From Eumeta japonica (taxonomy: Eukaryota; Arthropoda; Insecta; Lepidoptera; Psychidae): 64,000 bases of DNA. Both the position numbers and the translations under genes were made by a program. A model generated the notes under the pieces. That model was given only the letters and a program-made list of their open reading frames with translations. It ran no database searches and had not been told where the DNA came from. Positions 32,260 through 44,300 of this stretch are shown piece by piece (the stretch's first letter is position 1; every line of letters starts with the position of its first letter). The stretch is taken from the NCBI GenBank assembly GCA_005406025.1, contig BGZK01000080.1, forward strand, positions 620,001-684,000, in the 5' to 3' direction.

Positions 32260-32605
32260 AACCGATTTTTACACGGGCGGCGCGGGTACGTCAACATACG
32301 CACGCGGGGTCGGCGGACTCGCCGGCGCCCCCGCGCGACGGACCGCGACGGAGGCGCCGGCGGGAGCTCCGGTCCGGTACGCGAGTCTCTTGACTCAGTG
32401 ACTGCGTAACCATCGACACTTACCCCTGTATTAAGAGCGACTATATATATAATATTTACATTACACGTGTATACGTGGTCAGTGGTCCGCCGGCGAGGAG
32501 TTTGACGCGGGCCGGCACGTGCTCTGAGTGACGTCGCTTGTTCAACCGATAAACATTAGTGACGTTTACCGGTTGAACGAGCACGAAAGGAGAGCTGGAG
32601 TGGGG
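32260..32605. promoter_or_regulatory. GC-rich island with grainyhead-like hairpin
   Basis: A CpG-rich block at 32270-32390 lies under the end of the window's longest frame (31960-32409, about 149 codons), which is arginine/asparagine-rich low-complexity sequence and probably not a gene. A second GC patch at 32480-32520 is followed by the 19-bp near-perfect hairpin at 32536-32582. That hairpin contains an ACCGGTTGAAC word, matching the grainyhead consensus ACCGGTT. The block is a candidate enhancer or promoter. Confidence 0.35.
32536..32582. repeat. 19-bp near-perfect inverted repeat
   Basis: GCTTGTTCAACCGATAAAC (32536-32554) is followed by a 9-base spacer and GTTTACCGGTTGAACGAGC (32564-32582). 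The arms pair over 19 bp with two non-Watson-Crick positions, one of them a G-T pair. Each arm carries an AACCG-type word in inverted orientation. Confidence 0.9.
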
Positions 32606-32609
32606 ATGA

Positions 32610-34425
32610 TGCTTCAATTTTTATGGGTAACAATATTCATAACATCTATAAGTTTTACACTCTTTCGCGACAGGCAGTCAAATCGAGTATCTGTAGCGTT
32701 TTGTTTGTTAATTTTATAAAAGCCATGTTTGTGACTAAGGAATAAACGTGTAAATTTAACTGCAAAAGAAGCAATTTTGACTTTTACCCGACTACGGCGA
32801 AGCCCAAAAGTAGGGTTATATGTTTGACCTGTACAAGTATGTCCGCTTATGTTTCCTCGTAGCTACGAAACTTAAAAACAGATTTCAACAAGCTATAACG
32901 TCATAGCGTATTAAAATTATAAAAGATTAAAATGATGGATTCTTGATGCTAAATTAGAAGTTTTTAAAACATATTTTCTCCCAAACTTAGTACGATATCA
33001 AAATGAAAAATTTTAAGAGGCGATCACAATATATACAAATCGTGTGGTTGGAAGTACTTTGAAATGACGAATGGTAATAAACAGAAATTATTACACCTTC
33101 TAACCACTTTGGCGAGTTACATTATTCTAATTAACTTCCTAGCATTCTTTGACCCGCCACAAAGTCTTTCCACCTGATAGCGCGATACGCGATAGCGATG
33201 ACAGATTTATGTTGTTCACACGTGTCTGGGTATGTGTAGGATACCTTATACCCTCGATATACTCCACAGGCCGGACGGATTTTGATCAATCGATTCGTTT
33301 AAACCATACGAGGTTAGGATTTATCTTTATAAAATCAGAATGGAACTCGTAGAATACAAAGTAGCAGTAAACAGGATGAGCAATTGAATATGAATTGAGT
33401 GACATATCATTGAATAGGTTTTTGAAAATGAAGATGATGTTTTCTGGATCGTTTTAAAGCAATAGCAACGTGAACGATGAACCCTTACATTATTTGAAAG
33501 TACAAAAAAGCGCATATTGATAAAGAAAACCGATATGAGAGACAAATTCTCAAAAGCACAATATATATTGCATAACGTATTTATATAAAATGGCAATTCT
33601 TTGTGATAAAATCCGAATAGCGCAGTTGTACTATGACATCTGCAAACATTTATCATGCTTAAAAAAATAATTAAGATACGGTAAATTATTCGTATAAATC
33701 AGAATTTCACGCGTATGCTTTTATGCCGACGTCGGCTCGAGTTTTAGACTTGAAAATATAGTCTAGAAATAACTGGGAATATATCGCGAGAATCGATACC
33801 GGTCAGGTGTTTGTATGAGTTCACCCTTCTGTTTCCTTCTAGGAATAGGCAAAGAATTAACAAGCTTTTGCGTCACGCAATACCGTTCGCGTGGTGAATC
33901 ATCGCACTAGATCGGAAAAGCCGATTGCTCATCTAATGTATTCACCCGAAAACATGAACTAGACATAACTTATGAATCAACTCGACCCAAAATTTTACAA
34001 TGAACAACCTCATTTGTGGACAATTTAGAGCTAGATAACTTATTTATTGCCTATAAGGAAAATGGGCAGAGATGTGGAATGTATTTTCTTAAACATGGAA
34101 TTGTTGTAGTTGGAAATTCTATTGAAATGACTTTAGATTGAATAATGTTCCATCAATGTTTACAATGTTAATTACCAAGCCACGTATGTGGACACGGTAA
34201 CATCTGCCCTGTTTCGGGTCTTCGTAAACAATGTACATCGTTCACTTTGTACCCGAAAACTAACTTTGAAACTGGTTTTGATTAAATTTCTGAAATTAAA
34301 CAGTCTATGATTTCGTTTAATTCATTTCAATACAAATTTTATAAAAAGAAAATCTAACTTCTGTCTCAAATGAGGACGACTTTAGATAATTATTTTATGA
34401 GAACCTGAAAATAATTATCATTAAG
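32610..34425. other. AT-rich spacer, no gene seen
   Basis: A 109-codon minus-strand frame at 33327-33656 is cysteine/serine/phenylalanine-rich, without motif, in AT-rich DNA, and is probably chance. No repeat is assigned. Confidence 0.4.
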
Positions 34426-34428
34426 ACC

Positions 34429-34540
34429 AGCGGGCCTAGCAAGACACCCTAGACAAGGGACTGTCGTCGCGCAACGTAATCAATGAAAGGACAGTCCCAT
34501 ATAGAGACCCTTGTCGAAGGCGTCATGCTAGGCCCGCGCT
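34429..34540. ncRNA. Precursor-like 112-nt hairpin
   Basis: GGGCCTAGCA (34432-34441) pairs perfectly with TGCTAGGCCC (34526-34535). Inward, GAC...CC pairs with GG.GTC, GACAAG (34452-34457) pairs with CTTGTC (34510-34515), and GGACTGTC (34458-34465) pairs with GACAGTCC (34490-34497), leaving a 24-nt loop. One bulge of about 12 nt sits on the 3' arm. The size and imperfect stem resemble a microRNA precursor, but neither arm matches a mature microRNA I know. It could also be a fold-back transposon remnant. Confidence 0.35.
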
Positions 34541-34544
34541 GACT

Positions 34545-35915
34545 ATACATTTAACCCGCACACCCATCATTAGGCTGAATTTCAATAGCGACATACGAAG
34601 AAGTATATCAAATGAGTCGTTGTAGTAGTCACTTTTCTCAAGTTTTATATTGACCAGGTCGCGAGTCTGCGTAGGTACCGCACGGGAGGGCAAGATGTTT
34701 CATAAAGGTTTTATTATTCCATAGTGGACTTCGAACCTGTTTTGCGGCTCTTCCATTTTATAATTTCTATACTTCTTGAAGCGAAAGTCGATTCATAGGT
34801 CTAAAGTAATAAATTAATAAATAAACTGAAGCACCGCTTTCTTCTTTGTAACCTGTGAGAAATTAATTTAAGAAACTTAGTATGCACAGCTTCTCTTTAA
34901 GATTACATATAACTAGAAGACCCGTGCTCTACGCTCTTATATGTTAAATAATTGTAACTTAAGTTAAGTTTAATTAGTTAACCTAAGTTGAAAGAGGCGA
35001 TAAAAAATTATTGAGCACGATAGAATAAAAATATATTAATATAGATTGCACAATATTTCTTTTCAAACAATATTAGCTCTGCATCCACCCTTACGTGATA
35101 TTTCTACTTTCACATTTTTGAACAATTTTCTTCACGGTAGGGCTACATACAACTGATCATGACGGAAGAGTCGTTCAAATAACTAGATTCCTACTCGCTC
35201 AATGGTTCAAATCTAGGTTCTCTCCCAACTCAACCCATGCAAATGGACAAAAGTTCAGATGAAAGAAGTTGCTCCAACGACTGTTATTAGACCTGCGAAG
35301 CGAATCGAACTACGTACCTCAATTAAAAGCGAAGTTGTATAAAAAAAAAGCTTGTGAAGAGCGAAAGTTGGGTGATGCTTGCTTGGTGACAAATTTGTGC
35401 ATCGATATCTTTTATTAAAAAAAAAAATAAGCAAATCGGTCGGGTAAAGCAGCTGGACGGATTTCTAATGGAATTTATATTTTTTTTGTTATTTATATTA
35501 GATAGCAAAAAAAAAAAGGTACATAAATATATGTAAAAAATACCCTTGGTTGAGTTTTAACATGTGGAAAATGAAATAAGAAAAATCGTAGGATACAGTC
35601 CCGGGGTACGACTTAACATATATTTGTATTGAACGGATATTAATATCGTTTCCAGTTATACAGATTGACAAAGTAATTTGCGTTAGGCTCTACATACAAT
35701 CGATATAAATGATTAAGAAATTTATAATTTTTCCAAGCGAGAAATGAAAAATGGTGGCAGAGTTTTAGAATCATGAAGTACAAAGTTCAAGCACTGACCC
35801 ATAGTAAATTAACTTGTGGCAAATTAAGACGCTTTCTCTATGCCGAGGAAACTCAGTGCGTCAAGGACGACGGTCCTTAAGGGTCATCATTCCGTACTAG
35901 ATTAGCCTCTCAATT
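34545..35915. other. AT-rich spacer with possible SINE scraps
   Basis: B-box-like words occur at 35206 (GGTTCAAATCT, plus) and near 35297 (AGTTCGATTCG, minus) without cloverleaf structure. No gene is seen. The rest is AT-rich with long A-runs near 35340-35520. Confidence 0.35.
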
Positions 35916-35919
35916 TAAA

Positions 35920-36285
35920 TTAAAAATGTTCGTGAGCGGATATACTTCTGTAGTTAAGTGATGAAAATCCGACAGAACAACGCGGCCGAAACCGGGCCGG
36001 CAAACGTGCAGACCGCTTTATCGAGCGACACGCGCTCGGCCGCCCCCGCACACAAACGCCGACATATCGGGGTGGAGCATACATGCCGCCGACGGAAAAG
36101 CCGTAAAATGAATAAATATAACTTATCGCGTAATATTACACCGAACGTTCCCTTCGGTGTGGCGTCGATTCTGCCTCGTGTCGATTAATCAAGGCGCCGC
36201 ATCGGCGCAGCTAAAACGATTTTTTACGGCTCATTACCCGATAGCGCTGACGTCCGGCCGCGCTGGCCGGCGTATGCTCTTGTTT
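35920..36285. promoter_or_regulatory. GC/CpG-rich island, candidate regulatory element
   Basis: CpG-rich unique sequence at 35975-36100 and 36185-36275 flanks an AT-rich centre with AATAAATATAAC and GTAATATTAC words. It has the same GC-core plus homeodomain-word pattern as other islands. The 76-codon frame has no domain. Confidence 0.35.
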
Positions 36286-36289
36286 TTTT

Positions 36290-36725
36290 CAGAAGCGATT
36301 TCAGGTGACATTTATTTTTAATTCGAAAGGTGTATTCGGTCCGTACGCTGACAGTCATATTGCTCGACGTGTGAAAATGATGTTTTACAAGGTAAACAGT
36401 GAAAATATTATATTTATTCATGAACTATAAAATAGATTGAATATGAGACAATAATATTAAAAAAAATCGAATGTAATTGAAAGCCTACGAAGATTGCCTA
36501 ACGATTTACTCCTTAAAAAATAAATAAAACGAACTTTTATGTGTTTTAGTTAAGTTCATTTTAAGATGTTATACATGTCTTCCTGTTATTTGTTTGAGGG
36601 CCGAATAAAGGATTATTATTATTATTTATTGTTTAATATATCTACTGTTGCGATTTGCGCTAACAAGCTAAATTAATTAAAAGTACAAAATAATTACCCT
36701 AAAAAATATTGAAGAATACTATTAA
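36290..36725. other. AT-rich spacer, nothing recognised
   Basis: AT-rich sequence with a short (ATT)n tract near 36612-36627. Confidence 0.45.
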
Positions 36726-36727
36726 TT

Positions 36728-36787
36728 TTGAAAATGTAAACACGTCTCCCCTCCGGCGCCATTACCCACGCATGTTTACATTTTCAA
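36728..36787. repeat. Perfect 15-bp inverted repeat around GC-rich core with forkhead-like sites
   Basis: TTGAAAATGTAAACA (36728-36742) and its exact reverse complement (36773-36787) flank a 30-bp GC-rich spacer. Each arm contains GTAAACA/TGTTTAC, the forkhead consensus, in inverted orientation. The unit sits at the start of a dispersed repeat that continues to about 36890 and has a relative at 58375-58520. Confidence 0.92.
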
Positions 36788-36890
36788 TGCATTTATTCTT
36801 GGGTTGGAATATTCCAGAGCGCAATAAATATTGTTTGTTTGTGTCAGGCGTGACATGTTTACATCTTCTGCTTATGACTTATTAACTCTT
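36788..36890 (+). repeat. Dispersed repeat with TTCCAG...CGTGACA..TTTACATCT blocks, copy 1
   Basis: The ordered blocks TGCATTT, GGAATATTCCAG, AATAAATATTG and GTCAGGCGTGACATG/TTTACATCT match those at 58398-58480 (TGCATTT, AGAATGTTCCAG, TATAAACATTT, GTCGGACGTGACACA/TTTACATCT). The two are diverged members of one family that I cannot name. Confidence 0.6.
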
Positions 36891-36894
36891 GGAG

Positions 36895-39180
36895 AACTTT
36901 CGAGACGGCTAGTCGAAGAATATATATAGTATATTGTGTGTGAAACATTATACTTCAAATGTCCAAGCGGTTCCGTAGCGATTTATTGTATTCCAGCTTT
37001 TTAATTTTTGCCTTTCTGCTTTACTTTTCGTCGCGTCTCATTACACAAACAGGGTCATTATATAATAATTTTATTGAAGTGTGACATGATTACTCTAGCA
37101 AAGTATGTATTCGGTTATTTAGAAATTTCATGATTTTAATGTTAAAAATATTTGTGCTTCTTATCTCCAGTACAAGAACTTCAACTGTAGAAATAAAAGA
37201 AAATCACATATCGTTGATATTTGGTAACATATGTGACGAGTGATTATGTGATACTGAACACGTAATATGGTATTGTCGTAACAATACACAAAAAAAGTGT
37301 TATCTTAAATTGCTGATCAATAGAAGCAATCATGTGTAGTACAGGAGTGCCCATGATCGTTTAGCAGGAAAATAAAATAGAAACAAGGATATCTACAATT
37401 TTTTTAATCTACTCGTTTTTAAATTCATTTCATTTACTATTTTGTAAAATGGAACGTACAACATTTGTCTAATTATTTAACGTTAGTAGTTTGAAAACTA
37501 AGTGTTAAGTTACACATATAAAAAGTGTTGTTTGATTGGGAAAATTGAAGTCTGGCATATATATATAAAAACATCCAGAACTACAAACATAAGCACTCGT
37601 CTATATACTAACAGACATTTGCTCCGACTTTACATAATTGCCCCCACTTCCTTTTAAACGACATCTCGTTCGTTTAACGTCAACCACATAACATCGGCCC
37701 ACGACGCGCTCAGGAAGTATGACCACAAAAGCAAATCCTTCCGTTCACAATGCGATGGGTTAATTTCTATAGCGATCCGCGTAAATGGAATTCAAACACT
37801 CGAAAAATTTAAAAGTTTGTTGTCAAAATCTTACGAACGTATGTACAATGTAATGGCTACGAAGACATTCCTTGTCTTGTTTTTGCAGGAGGCGCTGGTC
37901 ATCATATTGGTTAAATAAATTATCTGCGGCGCCAGTGAATTGTAAAATATGTCTTGGTTTACATGAAATTTGTTTCATGCCTATCTATGTCATCGTTCTG
38001 GTTACTGCCGCTTCAAATTATCATAACGTATTAGTATTCATTATTAAATAATATATAATTATTTTTTATCATTATAATAATTAGTATTGAAATAGTTATT
38101 GTTATTATTGTAGAGATTTGTTATCAATTCTTTCCCTGCTATATATGTTTCCTGTAGAAAATTAGCAAAGTTTCGATGTAGGTTATTTAAATTTCAAACC
38201 TTATATAAATATATTCAATAATTCTTTTTTTTATTTGCCCTGAACAGTGACAGAATTGCTGATCGACAAATACAGAGACCAATTTTATGCAATAACTTAA
38301 GTAAACGGGCCAATGAATTCGAACGACCCGGATCCATAATTAGCGGAAGAGGAAGCGCACAATTGTAACATTCTAACTTTACGGAGGGTGCCCTCTGTCG
38401 GTTTCTGTAACGAAAAACCGGCCGTCGTTAATTAAGGGTACAATGTACAGTGCAGGCAACCTCTAAGACTAGTCATGCTCCTTAATTGGATGAATAAGAA
38501 ATGCGTGTCACAGAAAATTGTGCCCAGACTCGTGATAACCATAGACAAAAGTAAAAGTAGAGGGCGTCCGTCAACTTCTTAGATGTGGATCGTTTATAAT
38601 AACGATTGACGTATATGTCATAGAGTCGCCATTTCAAATTTTTTGAAATAATTTCTTTAAGAGCTAGATGTCAAACAGAAGATGGCGCTTAACTTGGAAA
38701 AGTTTTTTTTGGATTGTGTAAAGACACATATCATTTTATACATTATTGATGTATATTCAAACACTTAAAATGAAACTGAATCATAAACTTTAAAGTAATC
38801 ATATTATAGGTAGTTGGATATTATATCGTGCTTACATTACTGGCAATTTATTAAATAAAGGCTTGCTATCATCGAACAGAAGGCGTCTATTAAAGTAGTT
38901 TTTTTTTTTAATAACTCTTATGAATACTTAATACATTTTGAAAATAACAAATATTTCAAATACAGCACATACATATTATAACAAATTATATTAATTTTAG
39001 AGCATTTAATAATGTAATTTGATACAACTGATCACTAGGAAACGTAGCGCCAATTGTACCGAATCCGTGAAATAAAATGGGACGCTACCATAAATGCTTT
39101 GAATGTGTGACATATGTCTTTCGATGGCGATGCTTAACGTCAAAAGCCATAAGTGGTGCAACTTTGCCGAGGCTTCCTCC
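36895..39180. other. AT-rich spacer, no gene seen
   Basis: AT-rich with a short (AT)n tract near 37558. A GC-leaning segment at 37640-37720 and another at 38320-38420 are unique. AGATGGCGC (38680-38688) matches a CTCF core but is expected by chance at this scale. Confidence 0.4.
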
Positions 39181-39184
39181 TTTT

Positions 39185-39540
39185 TTTTAATAGTATTTTC
39201 AAGGGGCAAAAGAGCATTCGATCCAACCAGAGAGAAGGTGACCAACGCAGCTCTCGTCCAGAGCAGTCATTATTAGAGAGTTGTCGGCCATTCATGAAGG
39301 AATAGGCAATAAGATATCTGATGGAGGGAGTGGGATAACTGGAAGTCTTTTAGAAGGGAATTGGATAAATTAGGATATCAGAATCTGGGAAATGGGCCAC
39401 CGGTACTCCCACTCATTGGATGAAACGTAACGAAACATAACACGAATGTGGTATTTTACAGGTCGATCTGGCTTATTGTCGTGCTGCAGCCAAGTTGACA
39501 AGGTGGTTATAACTATACCACATTTACCCCTATAGGGAAC
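39185..39540 (+). repeat. Dispersed GGGCAAACGAGC-type repeat, copy 3
   Basis: It starts TTTTCAAGGGGCAAAAGAGC and ends CGTGCTGCAGCCAAGTTG followed by a GGTGGTTATA block, as in the other copies. An internal segment of about 100 bp at 39290-39400 (two GGAATAGG/GGAATTGG-like sub-blocks) is longer than in other copies, so it may hold an internal duplication or insertion. Confidence 0.7.
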
Positions 39541-39544
39541 CAAT

Positions 39545-41985
39545 CACAGAGATGTATTTCCAGCAACGGTTACGACATGTGAAAAAAATATTAAGTATAG
39601 TTGAAAACCTGGGTCAATGAACTGCATTGGTCATCCGAGATTTCTTTCAATTATCTTTTTCTTGCGCATTGGATTCTTATAGTATTTTACGGGGCACCAT
39701 TCAAGTATGACGTCACGCCTCACAACTCTCACTCTGTTTAAGGGGACACCTCTAATATTTCTTATTTAACTATTTAAAGGGCGTGATTTAATGGGAAACG
39801 TGGAGGAACAGAGGATCGCTGCGCGTGTTATCATGAGCATCAGACTGATGAGTGAGCGAGTTTGTTCTTAACTTAATAAGTAAATTTATCAGAGTCCAGT
39901 TTGAAATTTAATTCTATAGAGATATTTCAGTTCAATTATGTACTCCTTTTACAGTATACTAATTGAACTGGTTAAAAAACATATATTTAAAAATCTGGGT
40001 TTCATTTATTGATCTTTTCAAGTTCACGTCTATCTTTTAAGCGGGTAAGTAGAGACGATAGATCTCCACATAGTATAATCGCTTCCTTGTTTGACTGACA
40101 TCCCTCGACCTTTGCATCCGAGCTCGTCGGTTTCGGGTGTCTAAGATGACGAACTGAAAATGTTGGTAATACGAATCCTGGTAATTTTTCAGAAAATATA
40201 AAACATTTGAAAGTGATTTTTGGTGACGTGATTCTTCTTATTATTTATCTTCATTTGTCAGTTGATGTTACACGATTTATTGGCTTTTGTAAAAGAGAAA
40301 GAATATTAAAAAAACACCTCTTTTAAAGTAGAGATTTCAAATTGTCAGTTGGACTTTGTGAAATTAATCCTAGTTTTCGTTGTAAACGAAGAAGACTGTT
40401 TTGTCACATACGACCTTAAAAAATAACCAAATGGGTATTCAGTTAATCAAATTTATTAGTTTATAATTGCGTTACCTTGAAATTTGGCCCCGATTGGTTC
40501 GAATAAAATTTTATGGATGTTTAACGGTCTTTTCATAATACACGTTCGCTCTATGATCCAAGTAAAACGTAAGCAAGATAACATCAAAATGAAATTACAA
40601 TAACCAGCTTAAAGCGCTACAATTATATAATCGCTAACGTGAATAAAAGGGGTTTTGGACTATGTCTGTAGGTTTGATAAATACTGCATAAAATTGATAA
40701 CACTTTTTCCAGCTTAATACTAATCATAAATTGTACTGTTAGACAAAAAATATTTGAATAAAAGCATTTGAGACAGCTAATAGTTACATAGTAGCTAAAA
40801 ATTCAGCAATGTTCTGTACAATTTTGGTAAATATGTCATTTAAAAAGTTTGATTCTGGGTATTTTATATAATGCATATCCTTTAAACTGCTTAAGCATGT
40901 CGAATTATATTCGTTATTCAGTGGCTAAATGTTTTAAGGTATTTTAATCTTAATACAGCATAATTAAAAATGAGTAACGTGTTTTACCTAATCTGTAACT
41001 TACCTAAGCTGTGGCTGTAATATGACAGCTACGAATTTAAGATTTTTGTGCAAAAAGTAACTAATTATTGAAGGGATTATGCGTTTTTAAACAAGTGTCG
41101 ATTGGGTCAAAAGCATAAAAGAAAGATGGTTCAATTTCATGAATAGAAAAAAGAAATGTAGGAGGTACAAGAAGGCAGTGCTTAAGGGAGAACACAATAT
41201 TGTATAGATACTACCTATATCTATACAATAGCAGAAACGGGTTTAACATATATTTTGACTAATTATCATAAGTAAATGTTAAAAAAGTTCTAAAAGTTCT
41301 ATTGACTTATAATCATTTATTATATAGTAAGGCAATAGAACCCTAACAAATTGTATAAAAGCACTGTGTTGATTAACTTTGGAGCAGTGTCTCAAAAATG
41401 CTTGTAAGCTTATTACTACATTTTTGATATAACATTTATGATATCTTGACAAATAATCCAAGTGATCACATATGACCCCCGATGCAGAAATAAGCGAGAA
41501 AAGCACTGAGCGAACGGCTTGTATTCGAAACGGATACGGCGCCCTCACCTAACCTCTTACTATAAAATAAAATGATGACTGTCTTATCAAACACTTCGTT
41601 TTATTAAAATAAACACTTTGGGCGGTGGAAATATAATAGCCTCATTATATTCTTGTTCTGAAATTTACAAAAAATGTCAAAATCAATTTACTTATGAATT
41701 TTTTATAATTTTAACAGCGGGCATATTGCTGCATTCCAAATGAAATCGAACCATTATTAATGAACAAAGTGAGGTTTTTTTTTAAATTTATTTGCATTAT
41801 TCTTGTTTAAAGTTATTACAAACATGTGAATCCGGAATTTTAATTGAATATCTGAGGTCGAACATTGTCAACCGCATAAAAGAATTATGCCTAGCTGGAT
41901 ACAAGGTAAATCGGAATTTATGCATAAGTTATTCAGCTTGTCGTATATTTAGTCGGCCGGTGTGTGGCTATTAATCAATGGTTAT
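39545..41985. other. AT-rich spacer, no gene seen
   Basis: An 89-codon minus-strand frame at 41279-41548 has no motif. A 12-bp perfect hairpin (arms at 41199-41210 and 41218-41229) is AT-rich. No gene is supported. Confidence 0.4.
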
Positions 41986-41989
41986 TCAA

Positions 41990-42420
41990 ATCTAAGCGAG
42001 TTATTTCACGGCCCGGATTGCGTGAACATCATCTGTATGAGCGCTTGCGCAGACGTCGACCCGTTAATGGGGGTGCTTTATTCGCCGTGAATTGCGTTCA
42101 TTCAAAGACTATGCCACCAGTCGTTGTCGCTCGGGAGATTTCTCCCGCCGGCCTTCCTCCGTTCAGTCTTTTGGGCGTTTTGTGGAGCGGTTGAATAAGT
42201 GTGAGCGTGAAGCGAAGAAACACCATCGAACGTCGCGACATCAAGATGGGCGGTTACGCCAAACCCGTGATATCGGCGAATCGATTAGCCGGCGTTAAGC
42301 CGCAGGTCCGTAATTCGCGGCCAACAACTCCCGCGATCGTTCATTTCCTCGCGTGTCGCTCGCGTCCTTTCGCCGGTTGGTGGTCGATGCGGAAGAAGTC
42401 GACGTACTATGTCGAACGCT
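41990..42420. promoter_or_regulatory. Large GC/CpG-rich island, candidate regulatory element
   Basis: This is about 430 bp of unique CpG-rich sequence crossed by three overlapping plus-strand frames in different phases (41964-42194, 42092-42298, 42201-42479). That pattern is expected of stop-poor DNA, not of a gene. ATTCAT, GATTAG and GTTAAG words are interspersed. It is a candidate enhancer cluster or a hidden exon. Confidence 0.35.
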
Positions 42421-42424
42421 GGGA

Positions 42425-43435
42425 ATACAAGTGTAAATTATCGCTCTTGTTGTTCATAGTTGATAACGTAACAAACTAAATATTTACCTCTTAATAACGC
42501 ATTGATGTATTAATAACGATATTGTCTTTGATGTTTATTTTTTTATTTGTAAATACACGTTTTTTTTCGAAAAACAGTGACTACAGAATTTCAAAATATC
42601 ACCAATTTCATCTATCTTTTTTGCATCGCTGATGTATTTCAAATTATTTGCAATTTCAACAATATTCCATGTATATTATGTCGTTAAAATAAATCTTATA
42701 TATTTAAAAGTTGTAGCTTTTTAAGTCAATCTAAGTCAAAGTGAAGATAAAAGCGATAAATAAAACATTTCATAATAATTTCCCGTACTGAGTGGCATCG
42801 TATAGACTCCGTTTTCTCAATTTTATTTATTAATTATAAATAGATTAAAAAATATGCTCGTCATAAAATCAATGAAATTTTAATAACGAAATAAATGAAC
42901 AATGATAAAGATTTAACAACGAATATTAAAAAATATATGATTGTCGTTTTTTGATTATGTTTCTGACTATCATACTAGAGCAGAATGAATATAGATTTTT
43001 CTGTCGTACAATTGATGAACAAACATCAAACATTTGTATGAACACAGCGTGTGGGAATCGGGCAATTTTATGTTGCTCTATCGGAATTTTCATAATTCTG
43101 TTGATGTATCAGACTATTGTATCATCTAACTGCTAAGGCGCATTCTACCTCAATTTCTTCACTTCAAATGGAGGCATTTCGACCTTAAACTCTACCGACC
43201 TAGCGTAGTGAGAAATGCTTATGATCTTTGATGCCAATTAACAACTATAATAAAATAAGATAAGCGAGCAACGACCTTCTGTGCATCGCCATCGTTTTTT
43301 CTTATTATATTTATGTTATTCTTTAAGTGGATAATAATTATCTTATTAAATAATTACACAACAACAATTATTTTTTCCATAAATAAATTAAAATATTCTT
43401 AGGCTTAAGAATTCCAAATGCAAGTTAATGCATGA
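42425..43435. other. AT-rich spacer, nothing recognised
   Basis: Very AT-rich, with A/T runs and no frame of note. Confidence 0.45.
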
Positions 43436-43439
43436 CACA

Positions 43440-43780
43440 CAAGCGGAAAATCCTCGAGCTGCATCCATCGAACTAGGGAATAGTCCCCGGAGCGCGGACG
43501 CCGGCAAATAAATCAATCAAAACTAAGAACACTCCAGGGCATAATCCGCCCACGGCCCCGCGAACTAATACAATTTCATTTACTTTGTCGTCCGCACTCC
43601 GCCGGCGGGGGCGCTCGCGGCGACGGACAACTTTCTAAGCCCAATTTTCTAGTTAATGCCTCCCCTGTTCGGCACTAATGTGGGTTAACGATTGTGACAT
43701 TATTATTTATTTGGATCGTCACGGCTGGGACGTTTAGTGGCGGCGGGACGAATTAGCGATTCGGGCTCAGATATTAGCTT
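43440..43780. promoter_or_regulatory. GC/CpG-rich island, candidate regulatory element
   Basis: Two GC-rich cores (43480-43640 and 43700-43775) are joined by CTAGTTAATGCC and TTAACGATTG words. They are unique in the window, and no open frame of significance crosses them. Confidence 0.35.
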
Positions 43781-44039
43781 AAAGATGTTTATTTTCGCAT
43801 TGAAGCATTATGTGTAGCGACCTCGAGACTAAGTAAACATTTTAATTTTGAGCTAATTCTGTATCGCCTGAAACAATTTTCTCTTTATAACATAGTAGTT
43901 TCAACTTTTTTTAGTATATACTCGTAGTCTTTTCGTTGAAATTATTTAAAAATAACGTAATACTGTCAGTGATCTCTACTATACTATTTTCGAGCTCTGT
44001 TGTGTATCTCAAAGATTTTTTTTATATCATTTTCGAAAG

Positions 44040-44300
44040 CAAAGTAGTCACCGCCGCCCTTAGGTACTTGAAACCCTAGAGGAGTCACCAGTGCGTTGGC
44101 GGCCTCTCGGGTGGGAATAGGATATGTGGTGGAGGGCGTCTGGACTGGGAGAGGGGGGAGTGGGCTATCGAACTGTAACTGGTTGTACGAAGCACTACAG
44201 CGGAAGCTGTGACTTCACGTCTGTATACTGTGAGAGTGCGGTATCACATCGCATTTTGATGCACCACCAGCTCTACCAGTCAATGGCGTTGAAATAAATG
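44040..44300 (+). repeat. Dispersed GGGCAAACGAGC-type repeat, copy 4
   Basis: The blocks TCACCGCCGCCC, AGAGGAGTCACCAGTGCGTT, GGCCTCTCGGGTGGGAATAG, GTGACTTCACGTCTGTATAC and CTGTGAGAGTGCGGTAT occur in family order. A GGTTAATAA triplet repeat follows at about 44308-44335. Confidence 0.72.

Noticed and set aside
31960..32409. Longest open frame (149 codons) as a protein-coding gene
   Set aside because: It has no domain, is dominated by Asn/Lys and Arg low complexity, and its second half lies in a CpG-rich block where stops are rare. No splice or start context supports it.
34380..34560. Known insect microRNAs such as let-7, miR-10, iab-4, bantam or miR-193 anywhere in the window
   Set aside because: I scanned by eye for the mature sequences I remember and saw none. 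The 34.4-kb hairpin matches none of them.
5437..38688. CTCF-core matches (5437-5445, 7384-7392, 38680-38688) as an insulator array
   Set aside because: A nine-base core with two two-fold degenerate positions is expected about twice by chance in 64 kb on both strands, so three matches are not evidence.
41964..42479. Three overlapping plus-strand frames as an exon cluster
   Set aside because: They are in different phases over the same CpG-rich DNA and share no recognisable domain. GC composition explains the lack of stops.
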